The notes beneath the pieces are model-generated. The model searched no databases. It was not told where the DNA came from and saw only the letters and a list, made by a program, of their open reading frames with translations. A DNA stretch of 64,000 bases from Rhynchopus sp. YZ270_cl-10 (taxonomy: Eukaryota; Euglenozoa; Diplonemea; Diplonemida; Diplonemidae): the NCBI GenBank assembly GCA_964035575.1, contig OZ037850.1, positions 1,198,501-1,262,500 on the forward strand, given 5' to 3'. This document shows, in pieces, positions 54,563-64,000 of this stretch; positions within the stretch are counted from its first letter, which is position 1, and every line of letters starts with the position of its first letter. The position numbers were made by a program, and so were the translations under genes.

Positions 54563-54738
54563 AACTTATGGGGGAAACATGGGGGTAGTGGGGCAACACT
54601 TTTTTCGAAGTGTTTTAGGGGCAGAAGGGGAGAGGGAAAGAGAGAGTTGAAAATAGACAAAATGGGCCCAGACCCTAGTCCTAAGGTTGGGTGATTAGGA
54701 GATTGTTGAAAAAAAAAACAAAAATGAACAAAAAAAAA
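54563..54738. other. Short 3' flank of the MGNC gene
   Basis: A-rich and G-rich; presumably 3' UTR. No signal stands out. Confidence 0.35.
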
Positions 54739-55004
54739 CACGGATGCTGCCAGATCTGGCCAGATTTGGGGGCCAATTTCCCAGATCTGGCTCGTTTTCC
54801 AGATGTGGAGATCTTGTTTCCAGATCTGGCCAGATCTGGCCAGATCTGGGAATCTGGGAAATTTTTTTTTTTCAAAAAAAAAAAAACCCCCCAGATCTGG
54901 CCAGATCTGGAAATCTGGCCAGTTTTTTTTTTTTTTCTCAGATTTCTGGCTATTGTCTCCCAGGGAAAGGGACTCTCGAATTTTTTTTTTCGCCCCTAAA
55001 TAGG

Positions 55005-55720
55005 GCTAATTTCGACGATTTGAGGCCATTTAAAGCAAAATTTGGCACTTTTGAGCATCTGTGGGGGTCTAAAACGTGGTTTTGCGAACCCGAAATTTCG
55101 TGGTTTTTACCAAAGACAAGTCGATTTTTGAAAAATCCCGAAAAAAAAAAATTTTTTTATCCGGGAAAATTTTGACCCCTGAGTAGGGTTTTTGTGCACC
55201 AAAAAGTGCAAAAAAACGCAAGAGTCGGGTGTTTTGACGATCTGGGGTACCGCCATATGCACTACAGGGGCCCACAATTTCGACTTTTTCTTAGCAATTT
55301 CCTTCATAATTTTTTTTTTCGATTTTTGGCAAAGGCAAATCTCAGGCAAAAAAAATTCACCCCTGATAGTGGGTCCATGGGTGTCCAAAGATGCCAAAAA
55401 CACAAAATTTTTGATGTTTTGACCATCTGTGGGCGCCTAAAACGCACTTCTCTGCCCAAAAAATGAATATCGATTTTTCCTTAGCGTTTTTATAGACGTG
55501 GTTTTTGGGTATTTTTTCGCAAAGGGAAAAAAAAAATATCAACCAAAATAGTGGGTCCTTGGGTGACCAAAAATGCAAAAAAAAACGCATTTTTTTGGTG
55601 TTTTGACCCTTCAGAACCACCCAAAACGCACTTTTGTGTACCAAAACACGCATATTTCACATTTCCTTAGCAATTCCTTCACAAGTGCAAGGTGATTTTT
55701 GACCAAACTAATTTTGTGCA
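55005..55720. repeat. Degenerate tandem repeat, about 180 bp x 4
   Basis: Units begin near 55005, 55188, 55371 and 55552; three carry a GGGT...TGGGTGNCCAAA-type start, and most contain TTTTGAC near the middle and CCTTAGC or a similar block later. Confidence 0.7.
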
Positions 55721-56266
55721 CTTTTTTTGTGGTCACGTGACGCTAAAATCCTCTCCGTGATGCGAGAATTACATGTGAGAATGCGATAATGATTCTCGCG
55801 TGCGAACGCCCAAAACCACGAAGGAGGACGCAAGCAAGGCTTCAGTGCACTTAGGTACAGGATGCGTCGTTTTCAGTTACAAAAAAGGGTACTGTGAAGC
55901 GGTTGAGGCACACACAGACCCGTTGCAAAATGCATCTGGGACCCACGCTAGACCCCCTAAAAGCTGTAAAACCATATATTTCCATCTCGCGACCCCAGCG
56001 GATGTGGACTGAGGTGTTTTTTTTTGGGTGTTTAGAAAGGTTTTTGTCCGATTGGAGAATTTTTTCGGTAAGTGTTGCATTTTGTCCCCCTGAGTGTGCA
56101 CTCAGAAAACACTCATCAATAAAACGACCTTTCTGTTCGGTAAAAAATAGTTATTTTCTATGGGTTTGTCGTGCAGTGATGTTCTTTGTACCTGGAGAGT
56201 GGGCCGAGTGCAAGGTATGTTTTTAACCCCCCGGTTTTCTCCCTTTTCGACATGTCCGCTATTTTT

Positions 56267-56469
56267 TTGATAAAACAACTTGTTGTCAATTCTAAAAAGA
56301 TTGGAGGCAGCGCTGCAGGGCAAACAAAACGGATTGAAAAAAACAGAAGCTTGCTTGTTTTCTTTGAGTACTCAATTAACCACAACAACCGTACTTCAGT
56401 TTAACATATTTTTTCACCTTTTTGTTTTCCCGGCTTTGAGTGCACAAACAAAAGACCCGATCTTTTTAG
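56267..56469 (+). repeat. 200-bp dispersed repeat, copy 2
   Basis: Nearly identical to 6890-7092 in the same orientation. Confidence 0.8.
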
Positions 56470-56783
56470 CTATTTTTTTTTTTTTGTCTACAAAAATGTC
56501 ACTTTTACGTTTAAGGGGTACGGGGCGGCTTCTTGTTTGTTTTTTTGTTGTAGTCTCTACTTTTACATTCAATTTCTCTTAACAGGTACCCGAACCTACG
56601 ACCCTTCATCGTGACAGCGAAGCAGTGCCGACGGAAGAGCTGGTGCAATTATTTCAAAACCAGGTGGCGATCGTAAAAGTCGGGTTTATATACCAACTTT
56701 TCCATTGTTAACCCATAGACCACCCTAATTATTATGAAACTCTTAGTCAGTCACTGCTATAGCCATTTAACCCAGGGAGCATA

Positions 56784-57030
56784 GCTAGTGCAAGAAATTC
56801 GACTTCGGGATCCGGAAAGTCTGTCCTCTGCTCTTGCGGAGGACTAGGCACAAGAAAATATTGCGTTCCCCCAGAAAACCAATTTTTGTCAGAGTAATTT
56901 TTGCCCAGGGCATGCTCTTGAAGCATGGCGGCTTGGTGTGAGAAGGGGCAGTGTGTTGTTTTGTTCTAGATTTCAACGGTTGTTAGAACGAGTCAAGTGG
57001 ATGCTTATCTAAACACTGACTTTAGTACAG
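56784..57030 (+). repeat. F9 structured repeat, copy 2
   Basis: It shares ordered blocks with 45806-46312 and adds a strong hairpin GTCCTCTGC/GCGGAGGAC around TCTT. The GCATGCT...AGCATG hairpin around CTTGA is conserved. Confidence 0.5.
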
Positions 57031-57893
57031 ACCCGAGAGATCACACATGACTTTGAGGAAAGAACAAAGCAATGCATCTGTACCCGCACGCCAGGTTGTA
57101 GTTACTTCAGAATTTTCTTAAGTTTGCATGAACGAGGAGGGGCGAATCATTCTTCGGGAACCATTAGCTGTATACCATGGAATGATTTTCTCAAAAACAC
57201 CACGTGGGGGCTGAATTCAATCCCTTAAGAATTGCGAATTCAGCCTTTGTAGAAGGTACGTCTTACTTGTACTTGTACTTGTATGCCGTGTCCACCCTTC
57301 TCGACCTTACCGGTTCACATGTACGAATAATATTAGGCAGTGGTAACACCCTTCTCAATTGTGCAAACTTAAGAATTTTCTGCTGGAACTTACCAAAATC
57401 GATTTTCTTTCACCCCAAACACCCGCAACACCCCACCTGCTACTTCGGTAGCCTGTGTTGTTGGGAGTTGGTTCTCATGTTGATCCCCAGTGTTTTGCAC
57501 TGCTTCTTCTGAGCCCAACGCTGTTTGGCCTGTCGACGTAATAAATACGAAGACAGGGCGGCGGTGCCAACAATTTTCCGATGATGTAACGTTTATCTGA
57601 TTGATTTATCGTTTGATATACCTTGTGTGTCCTACTTCGTAACTTGCACACACGAGCAACGTATATTGAACGGTACTTCAAGCGATACTTCGTTATGTCA
57701 TTGGGGTACCTGGAAAAAAAAATTTTCCCAGACGTCCCAGATCTCCCAGATTTGGCCAGATCTGGCCAGATCTGGCCAGATCTGGGACGTCTGGGAAAAT
57801 TTTTTTTTCAAAAAAAAAAAATTTTTTTTCCAGATCTGGCCAGATCTGGGCGGCCCAGATCTGGAGATCTGGCCAGATCTGGCAGCATCCGTG

Positions 57894-59169
57894 AAAAAAT
57901 ACGAGGGGTTTTTTTTTTTCTCTTTTATTTTTGCAGGGGGGGGGGAACCAGTTTATTCCCACAAAAATAAAGCACAAAACAAAAATTTTTGCCCACGGTT
58001 GTCAAAAGAAGAGTGCCGAATCGTTGTTTTTTTTCTTCTTTTTTTTTTTCTTCATTTCCCCCCCATTTTCCTTCTCTTTCCAATCACCAATTCCGTTTCT
58101 TCATATCTCTTCCTCTATGCTTTTTATTCCCTTTTTTTCTTTCTTTTGATACGCAACAACTCCCCCCCCTTTTTTTGAACGAATTCCAGAAATATTTTTT
58201 CCGTCTTTTTATGGTTTCTTTTGGTCCTGCTCAGGTAGGATAGTGGATGCCTTTTCCCCCCTTTTCAACTTCAAATATTTTCTGAATCTGGCACCATATA
58301 CTGGACTGCCCAAGGATTATTTCGTATTGTTTTTTTACAACAAAAAAAAAATATGGCTCAAAAACGCTGGTAAAAAAAATCCACCTTTTTTTTTGTTCGG
58401 CTTTCCAGAAGGAATATCCCACCCAGAACTTCCCCCCCTTCCCCCCCTCGTTTTGCTTGGGTTTGAGAAGCAGCAGTTTGCAACGACCTTTGCTAGTAGC
58501 GGGTTAACATGCTCATCACTAAAGAACTGATCAGGGTAAAGCCTGTGTGCTGTGTATCAAACAGAATTAAAGTAAAACGAAGAGAAAAAAGGGGGCGTGG
58601 TGTTTTTGCCGGATGTGACAACACAAAGAGGCAACTGTACTACTCGAACAATTTTTTCAAAAAAAACAAAAACAAAAACAAAAAAAAAAAAAAAAAAAAA
58701 AAACGAAGAAAAAAAGCAAAAGGGCGCAACAGAAAGCAGTTCAACACCTGTATTACCCCCCTCGTAACCTAAACCAAGGAAGGGGAGGGGCCAGAACAGA
58801 GTCCTTATTTAAAAAAAAAAAAAATGGTACGAGAGAAGTTCATTCATCTTTCAAGTTTCTTTTTTTTTTCGTTGTCTCATGTCTTCCACACTCTCTGAGT
58901 GAATTGCACTGTGCTGGAAAGTACCATAGTATTTTGGGTGACAGTTTTTTCTTTCTTTTTTCTTTTGCCCACCACAAAACGATACTAAAAAGAAATGATA
59001 AAAGGTGGCTGCGTGCAGACCACTTGCGTCTTCATCAACAAAAAAAAACTCGAGAGATAGGCGAAGAACGGCTGAGTGGAGGCTCACACCAAAAAAAAAT
59101 AAGGTGTATCAGCTATTCAATTATTCGAATGAAATAATGTGAAGGAAAAAAAAATGTTTTTGTATTGAG
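57894..59169. other. Spacer with homopolymers, an F3b remnant and an F1 hairpin
   Basis: A degenerate F3b lies at 58598-58660 and an F1-like hairpin (loop TACGAGAG, downstream TTCATCTT) at 58825-58852. No gene. Confidence 0.45.
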
Positions 59170-59923
59170 CAGGGCTCTCAAGATCCTCCACGAAAAAAGC
59201 AGAATTTTCGAAATGAGGAGGATTCGTTTTTGCAAAAAAAACCCCCCAAAAAAAAATTTTTCCCCCGCAACAAGCGGTCGTCGCGCGCTTCGCGCGCGCC
59301 TCCCTGACAGCCACAGAGCGGAGAGGCGGGTCAATTTTGCGAGATAACAAAAAACGGAAATCTAATCCTTTCTCTTGCACCGTACGCTCCACGAACCGTA
59401 CAAAACCAATACGTCTTCCAGAAGCAGGGGCTGATGCAACGGCGGGTAATTTTTTTTAAATGGCAAAAATTTTGCAGCTTTGGTCACGTTGCATTTTTTG
59501 GCTGCAAAATACAAGGGTATCCAAAGACATTGCCAACTATTTTTTTGCGGAGCAAAAAAATAATATAAATGGCGCCGCAGGCGAAAAAAAATTGGGGTAC
59601 GGTGTAAAAATGCTTCCTTTTACACTACAGAATCGCTCAACGAACCCTTTTTTTGAGTAGCAAAAAATGAAAATGGCGCCGCAAGCAAATTTTTTTTAAG
59701 GTGCAGCCCTGGACGGTGCATACAGGCTCGGGAAAATATTGGCTCCCTCGGGGGAGACAAAGTGACCCCCCACTATAAAACCCCTAGGAGGATAATCCTC
59801 CACCCGAGCCCGCCAAAAAAAAAAAAAAAGTGGAGGAAATCCTCCACCAAAAAAGCCTGAAAAAAAAAAAAAAAGCCCCTGGAGGAAATATCCTCCCCTA
59901 CGTGGAGGATCTTGAGAGCACTG
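59170..59923. mobile_element. hAT-type MITE, 8-bp target duplication GTATTGAG
   Basis: It begins CAGGGCTCTCAAGATCC and ends in the inverse of CAGTGCTCTCAAGATCC. GTATTGAG lies at 59162-59169 and 59924-59931. The interior has the paired TTGC(GGA)GCAA and GCC(GCA)GGC hairpins (59543-59690), a GCGCGC stem closing on GAA on the - strand (near 59287), and several GGAGGA/TCCTCC hairpins near the right end. Confidence 0.9.
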
Positions 59924-60049
59924 GTATTGAGTTGTGCACGAGAAGGGGTGAGGAAGCCCGCTTCATCGTTTTGTCAAAAAAGTTTTCACTTTTCGTTTAC
60001 TTCCTCTTCTTCTCCACGAACATTTGTGTACTTTTTTTTTTGTTGTTCT

Positions 60050-60849
60050 CAGGGTTTTTTCTAGGATTTTTTTTTTCTGATCTGGGGGGGGACGCAAAAA
60101 ACCCACCCAAAAAATTTTTTTTTTCGCAGGTGCAAGCAGGGTTTCCGCTTATCTTCATGGAATTTTTTTCCAAAACCGTGAAGATATGTCCAAAAAGGGG
60201 TCAAAATTTTTCCGGCTCCGCGCAAAAAAGTCCGTTCATTTCACGTAAATACGTGATAACGTGGATGGTAACGTACATCAAGAACCAAACCAACCCTTTT
60301 TCTCATGTTCCACGGAACCTTCCCTCAATACAAGAAGAAACGGCGGTCATGATATCAGAACTTTTTGACGAAGCCACGGTACGCAACATTTCAAAAAATT
60401 GTGACCTAAAATTGAACATTTTTACAGCCAAACTATGGTAGAGGGCTGTGGGATTCCGCTCATAAGTTTTGAGCTGCGCCGCAGGCGCACGGTACGCTAC
60501 TTTTTTTATTTTTGCCGATCCCTTATTCTCACTCTTTGTTCGGTACGTCAAATGGTGCAAAGATTGAGTGAATTGGGGGCACGGTCTGAAACTTCACCTC
60601 GCTATATCCTCTTCACAATGATGCCAGGAAGGGGATAAGACGCGCTCGACTCCCTGCCCCCCCTTTTTTTTTCTGGTGCAGGTTACGTACGTGGTGTCCC
60701 AAATGGGGGTCTGTGCGGGTGACCCCCAACCACCCCCCATATCCTTTTTTCCCAAGTCAAAATTCGTCCCCCCCCGGGGGGGGACGAATTTCCCCCCAAA
60801 ATCTGGGGGGGGACGCCGTCCCCCCCCGCTCCCCCTAGAAAAAACCCTG
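60050..60849. mobile_element. CAGGGTTTTTTCTAG MITE, second copy, 5-bp target duplication GTTCT
   Basis: Same family as 14367-15177; GTTCT lies at 60045-60049 and 60850-60854. It sits 119 bp from the end of the preceding hAT MITE. A C(GCA)G hairpin is at 60475-60489; the partner C(GAA)G hairpin has one altered stem base. Confidence 0.88.
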
Positions 60850-60912
60850 GTTCTTTTTCTTCTTTTCTTTTTTTGAGTCAAAAAATGGCGAAGCTTTTAT
60901 AGAGGTTACAAC

Positions 60913-61735
60913 CAGGGTTCTAGGTCCAAAAAAAAAAAAGGGGAAACGGAAAATGTGTTTTGAAAAAAATTTTCCGCGCTGCGCGCGGAAAATTCCTACC
61001 CCACAACAGCCCCAAAAAATTGACGCTACCCATACGTAATGTCAAGTTCTTCGCATAATGGAGAGGGATAATCCGATTCCCAACGAACTGCCGGACAATC
61101 TCCTCGGGGTGATCATCCAAGAAGTGTGGCACGAAATAATCGTGCACCCGAACCTCACCCCTATGATGATGATGATCTGTGACAGTCGACTAGAAAAGCG
61201 ACACAAAGATACACTTTGTATTCTTTGTTCAGGAGCAGGGGGCGTATATAGGTTCGCCCAAGTTCCTGGCGAAGCCACGGTACGCAACATTTATAAAAAA
61301 TGTTGACATAAAATGGCACGGTCGCTAGTAATTCTCGTCAGTTTCCGTAAATTTCACTTACGTATTTTGCTAAAACGAAAGTTTCTGGCGAAGCCACGGT
61401 ACGCAACATTTCCAAAAAATACGCTTAAAATTGCACTTTTTTTACAGCCAAACTATGTCATGGGAAGGGTTGTTGTAAGCTTGCGCCGCAGGCGCACGGT
61501 ACGCTACTTTTTTTTCTTTCGCCATGATGCATGCTTCCTTTTCCTTCTGAATGCGAGCATTTTCGTATGGGAAATTGAGATTTTTTTGGGTAGCAAAAAA
61601 TTCTGTTGTGAGTAAGTGTAGGAGGGACCCACGGTTTCTGGGATTGTTTTTTGGGGGACCCCCAAAAAAAAAAAAAAAACCGGATTTAACGGAAAATGTG
61701 TTACACATTTTCCGTATACTATACCTAGGACCCTG
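60913..61735. mobile_element. hAT-like MITE, target duplication TTACAAC
   Basis: It begins CAGGGTTCTAGGT and ends ACCTAGGACCCTG; TTACAAC lies at 60906-60912 and 61736-61742 (7 bp, with a C shared at the junction). C(GAA)G hairpins are at 61266-61276 and 61384-61394, and C(GCA)G at 61482-61496, each followed by ACGGTACGC. A GGAAAATGTG/CACATTTTCC inverted repeat lies near the right end. Confidence 0.82.
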
Positions 61736-62290
61736 TTACAACCTTCTCCCCTGCCAAACAGTATGCTGACAGTGTATGGAAAGTCTCGGTGGAGAGGTGA
61801 CTCTCTTTCCTACTCTTTTGCACTGTACTGCATAATATCATGTTTCTACTTGTTCCAAAAGACCGAACCAAAATAACGCCATCTCTCCCTGCCCTAACGC
61901 AACTGCGATTTTTCAATTTTGTGTGAGGCACAAAAAAAAACAAAATCTTTTGAACAAATAATGGAAGCAACACAAAAGGGGAGATGGAAAAAGACAGTGG
62001 AGATTGCAACAACTGTGGCAACACAACCCGAGGTAACTACACTAACAATTTATCAAAAAAAAAAAAATTAAAACAAAGACTGCCTGACGACGTAAAGCTC
62101 TAAACGAAGAGTGTGTTATCTGGATAGTGCAGTCCGTTTTTTTTTTTTGTCAGATGTAAACCACGATGGATTGCAGGACTGCATGGTTGGGGCCCACCCG
62201 TACATCGGTCATGTACCAAGGTACACTGTTCACGAGAGGGATTTGTATTTCAAGCCTTTTTTTTTTTTTTTCCTTATTTGTGTGACAGCT
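61736..62290. other. Spacer with F3b and F2 modules
   Basis: F3b at 61993-62058 (TGTG-GCAA-CACA hairpin) and F2 at 62150-62262 (starting right after GTCAG) are present on the + strand. Confidence 0.6.
62150..62262 (+). repeat. F2 module with compensatory change
   Basis: The hairpin TGCA-GGAC-TGCA here replaces the wobble-paired TGTA/TGCA of other copies. It follows a T run and GTCAG, ends TTGTATTTCAAG, and contains CACGAGAGGG. Confidence 0.65.
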
Positions 62291-62291
62291 A

Positions 62292-62825
62292 CAGTATTTT
62301 TCATCCAAAATGTTATAATAAGAATTCATAATTCAATTTTGGATTTCAAATTTGGCCTTTATAACATTTTCAAAATAACATTTAATTAAAATGTTATAAA
62401 TAATTGTTTGGGGGCGAGGAAAGTCCTGAGGAGACAGGGTGGGGCTGGGGGAAACCCTGCCATGAACCACACCACCACGCAGGCTGTGGCACACATGATG
62501 GTGGTTAACTCCAACTTTCTTTCCCTCCTGCGCTCTGGCTCTGCGTTCTTTGCGAGCAGCTGTTGCTCCCTCTCAGCCTTAGTTGCCTGAAAATAGGAAG
62601 ACAACTTTGGCTGCCCACTTGACTTCTTGGGCGGCATTTTTATTTTACGTGTTTTCTCTGTAATCTCTTGGGAAGTGACGTGTGATAACTATTGTACCCG
62701 GGAAAAAACCCCCACCCAATAACATTTGCAAAAAATGTTATAAATAAAAATGTTATATTAAATTAAATCGACATTTTTTGAAAATCCCCGAATATAACAT
62801 ATAACATTTTGGATGAAAGATACTG
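62292..62825. mobile_element. Tc1/mariner-like MITE with captured GC-rich segment
   Basis: TA flanks both ends (62290-62291 region and 62826-62827). The ends read CAGTATYTTTCATCC and inverse, in keeping with TA-CAGT starts in the Tc1/mariner group. The interior ends are rich in AACATT/AATGTT motifs. The centre (about 62408-62640) is GC-rich, unlike the rest, and encodes an ORF on the - strand. Confidence 0.8.
62386..62637 (-). pseudogene. Captured exon-like fragment with a PIP-box motif
   Basis: The minus-strand frame opens MPPKKSSGQPKLSSYF. QPKLSSYF matches the PCNA-interacting Qxx[ILM]xx[FY][FY] pattern near an N-terminus, followed by a charged helix (EREQQLLAKNAEPERRRERK). After about residue 45 the composition changes and the remainder may be intron. 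The fragment lies wholly inside a MITE, so I read it as a captured piece of a host replication or repair gene and not a working gene. Confidence 0.4.
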
Positions 62826-63495
62826 TACACTGAAACCAATCAGGTATTCATTAATATTGTCAAAGCGTTTCTCTTCGCCATTTGAGGGTGATAGCCATCC
62901 TAGTGAAGTTGGAATGGAATCATGCAGTGAAAGTGCAGTGGCCCTAGATCAGAGGGCTTTACGTGAGAACGAAACCTGGACAGTGCAGACTGCTTGCGTG
63001 GTCTTCGCTAGGTCCAACAAGTTATTCAAAAAAAAAAAAAAAAAAAAAGGGGGGAAAAAAGAAAGAAAAGCAGTCCGATAGAGGGTGTTGATATGAACAC
63101 TCTGTTCTTTTTCTTTGGGCATGTGTCTATTTTTTATTTATTTATTTTTTTTTAAATGATGTCACGTCTGACGTTTGCACTTCCATTTTTCCAAAAGATC
63201 CGCTTATTTTGCACACTATTTTACTATTTTTTCCTTCACCTTTTGAGCGAGGTCGGTTCTGTACTGTCATATCTTTTTTTAAGCTTTGGGATCTGTGTCA
63301 GGGCAATTTGCTTTGGTTTTGTTTATTTTTGCTTGGACCCGACACAAACTGGGCGCAGAGCCCTTTTTTCCAGTCTCTCTAACTCCACAGTGGAGCGGGG
63401 GTTAGTTTTTGTTGCAAAACCCGAAATAAAAATAGGAAAAGCGAATCGACTACACTTTTCCAACTTTTTATCAAATAAATCCGAGCGGAGGACTC

Positions 63496-63527
<32 letters not shown>

Positions 63528-64000
63528 CACCAACCGAACCGGTCCTTTTTTCGCTGTCGTTGTTCTTTCCCCCGCCCCCCTTTTTGGTACACCCATCATG
63601 CTTTCTTTTCTTCAATCGAAAGTATACGAATTTAACCCTTTTTTTTTCTCTTCTTTTGCACTCATGATTTTTTGCCATCCTCAGAGTGTGATACTTTTTG
63701 GGTTCATATTACAAACAGCTTTTCCCCCCATTTTTTTTTCCAAATCAAGAAAAAAAATATTTTGGAAAGTGGAGATTTGCACAAAACTGTGGCAACACAA
63801 CCCGAGGCAACTGCACTACTCCAAACAATTTATCAAAAAAATATATCAAAAATGTCGCGGTGGGTAACTTCATTGCACAAAACAAAATCGCGGAGATACT
63901 CCTCTCTTCGTCCATTTCTCTCTTCAACTTCGATGTTGTAGATTGAATTTTGTTCGTTTTACAGGGTCCAGGGGGCGTTGAAAACAGGTGTGGGTACTTC
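62826..64000. other. Right-end spacer with an F3b module
   Basis: F3b lies at 63768-63843 (GTGG-CAA-CACA region, tail CAATTTATCAAAA). A 159-codon frame at 63156-63635 is low complexity with a Lys run and no domain; not called. Confidence 0.5.

Larger units (their letters stand above)
54739..57893. mobile_element. 3.2-kb non-autonomous TIR element with CCAGATCTGG palindrome arrays
   Basis: Both ends start CACGGATGCTGCCAGATC (right end inverted) and continue into clusters of the 10-bp palindrome CCAGATCTGG (54739-54925 and about 57738-57893), separated by A/T runs. A runs flank the element, so the target duplication cannot be read. The interior contains a fourfold degenerate repeat of about 180 bp (55005-55720), a copy of the 200-bp repeat (56267-56469) and F9 (56784-57030). 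No transposase is seen. The CAC start is shared with CACTA elements, but this is weak. Confidence 0.75.

Noticed and set aside
62408-62460. GAGGAAAGTCC followed by GGGGGAAACCC, like the CR-I region of RNase P RNA
   Set aside because: Only this short stretch matches; I could not find CR-II/III or CR-V partners, and it lies inside a MITE on a segment that looks like captured coding sequence on the other strand.
63156-63635. 159-codon ORF near the right end
   Set aside because: Low complexity, a long Lys run from an A tract, no domain, and AT-rich composition unlike host genes.
1-64000. tRNA, rRNA, snRNA or CRISPR loci
   Set aside because: I looked for B-box-like GGTTCGA with a cloverleaf, U-snRNA landmarks and regular repeat-spacer arrays, and found none that held up by eye; a tRNAscan and Infernal/Rfam run would be decisive.

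Overview
This is nuclear DNA of a protist. The host genes have spliceosomal introns (six seen, all opening GTATGY and closing AG) and eukaryote-specific products: a UBE4/Ufd2-type U-box protein, a Ser/Thr kinase, and an acylatable MGNC protein. Coding regions are GC-richer than the intergenic DNA, which is AT-rich and full of long homopolymer runs. All nine host protein genes lie on the + strand over 54 kb, and several start codons follow a pyrimidine tract and AG. That fits one-directional, possibly polycistronic and trans-spliced gene arrays as in Euglenozoa (a diplonemid-like cell is my best guess), but no spliced-leader or rRNA gene is present to prove it.

Layout: a secreted class I peroxidase (1001-2113), a UBE4-like E4 ubiquitin ligase (3306-6170), a two-TM receptor with a cyclase-like domain (8191-10599), 3.8 kb of structured repeats, a CAGGG-ended MITE (14367-15177), a PAT/Ngaro-type tyrosine-recombinase-class retroelement relic (about 15692-19320), a small hAT MITE, a kinase (19904-21366), a foldback element carrying TACTG satellites (21462-22848), a PDZ protein (23716-24855), a Rieske protein (25095-25910), nested hAT elements, a 1047-aa SH3b-repeat protein (31016-34159), and a 13.5-kb stretch without convincing genes holding a near-perfect 1.1-kb palindrome and several TIR elements. 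Then follow a 776-aa LRR protein (47615-49945), a piggyBac-like MITE (51052-52214), a four-exon low-complexity protein (53027-54562), a 3.2-kb TIR element (54739-57893), and a pile of hAT, CAGGG and Tc1-like MITEs to the right end.

The most unusual content is non-coding. At least seven families of short, dispersed stem-loop modules recur between genes and inside introns. Their stems vary with compensatory changes while their loops (notably ACGAGAG) stay fixed, and almost every copy reads in the same direction as the genes. They occur in a repeated order: hairpin, branch-point-like ATAAAC, pyrimidine tract, second structured domain. That suggests elements acting at the RNA level. A second layer is a set of hairpins that all close with C(GNA)G triloops, carried inside at least seven MITEs whose terminal repeats mostly differ.
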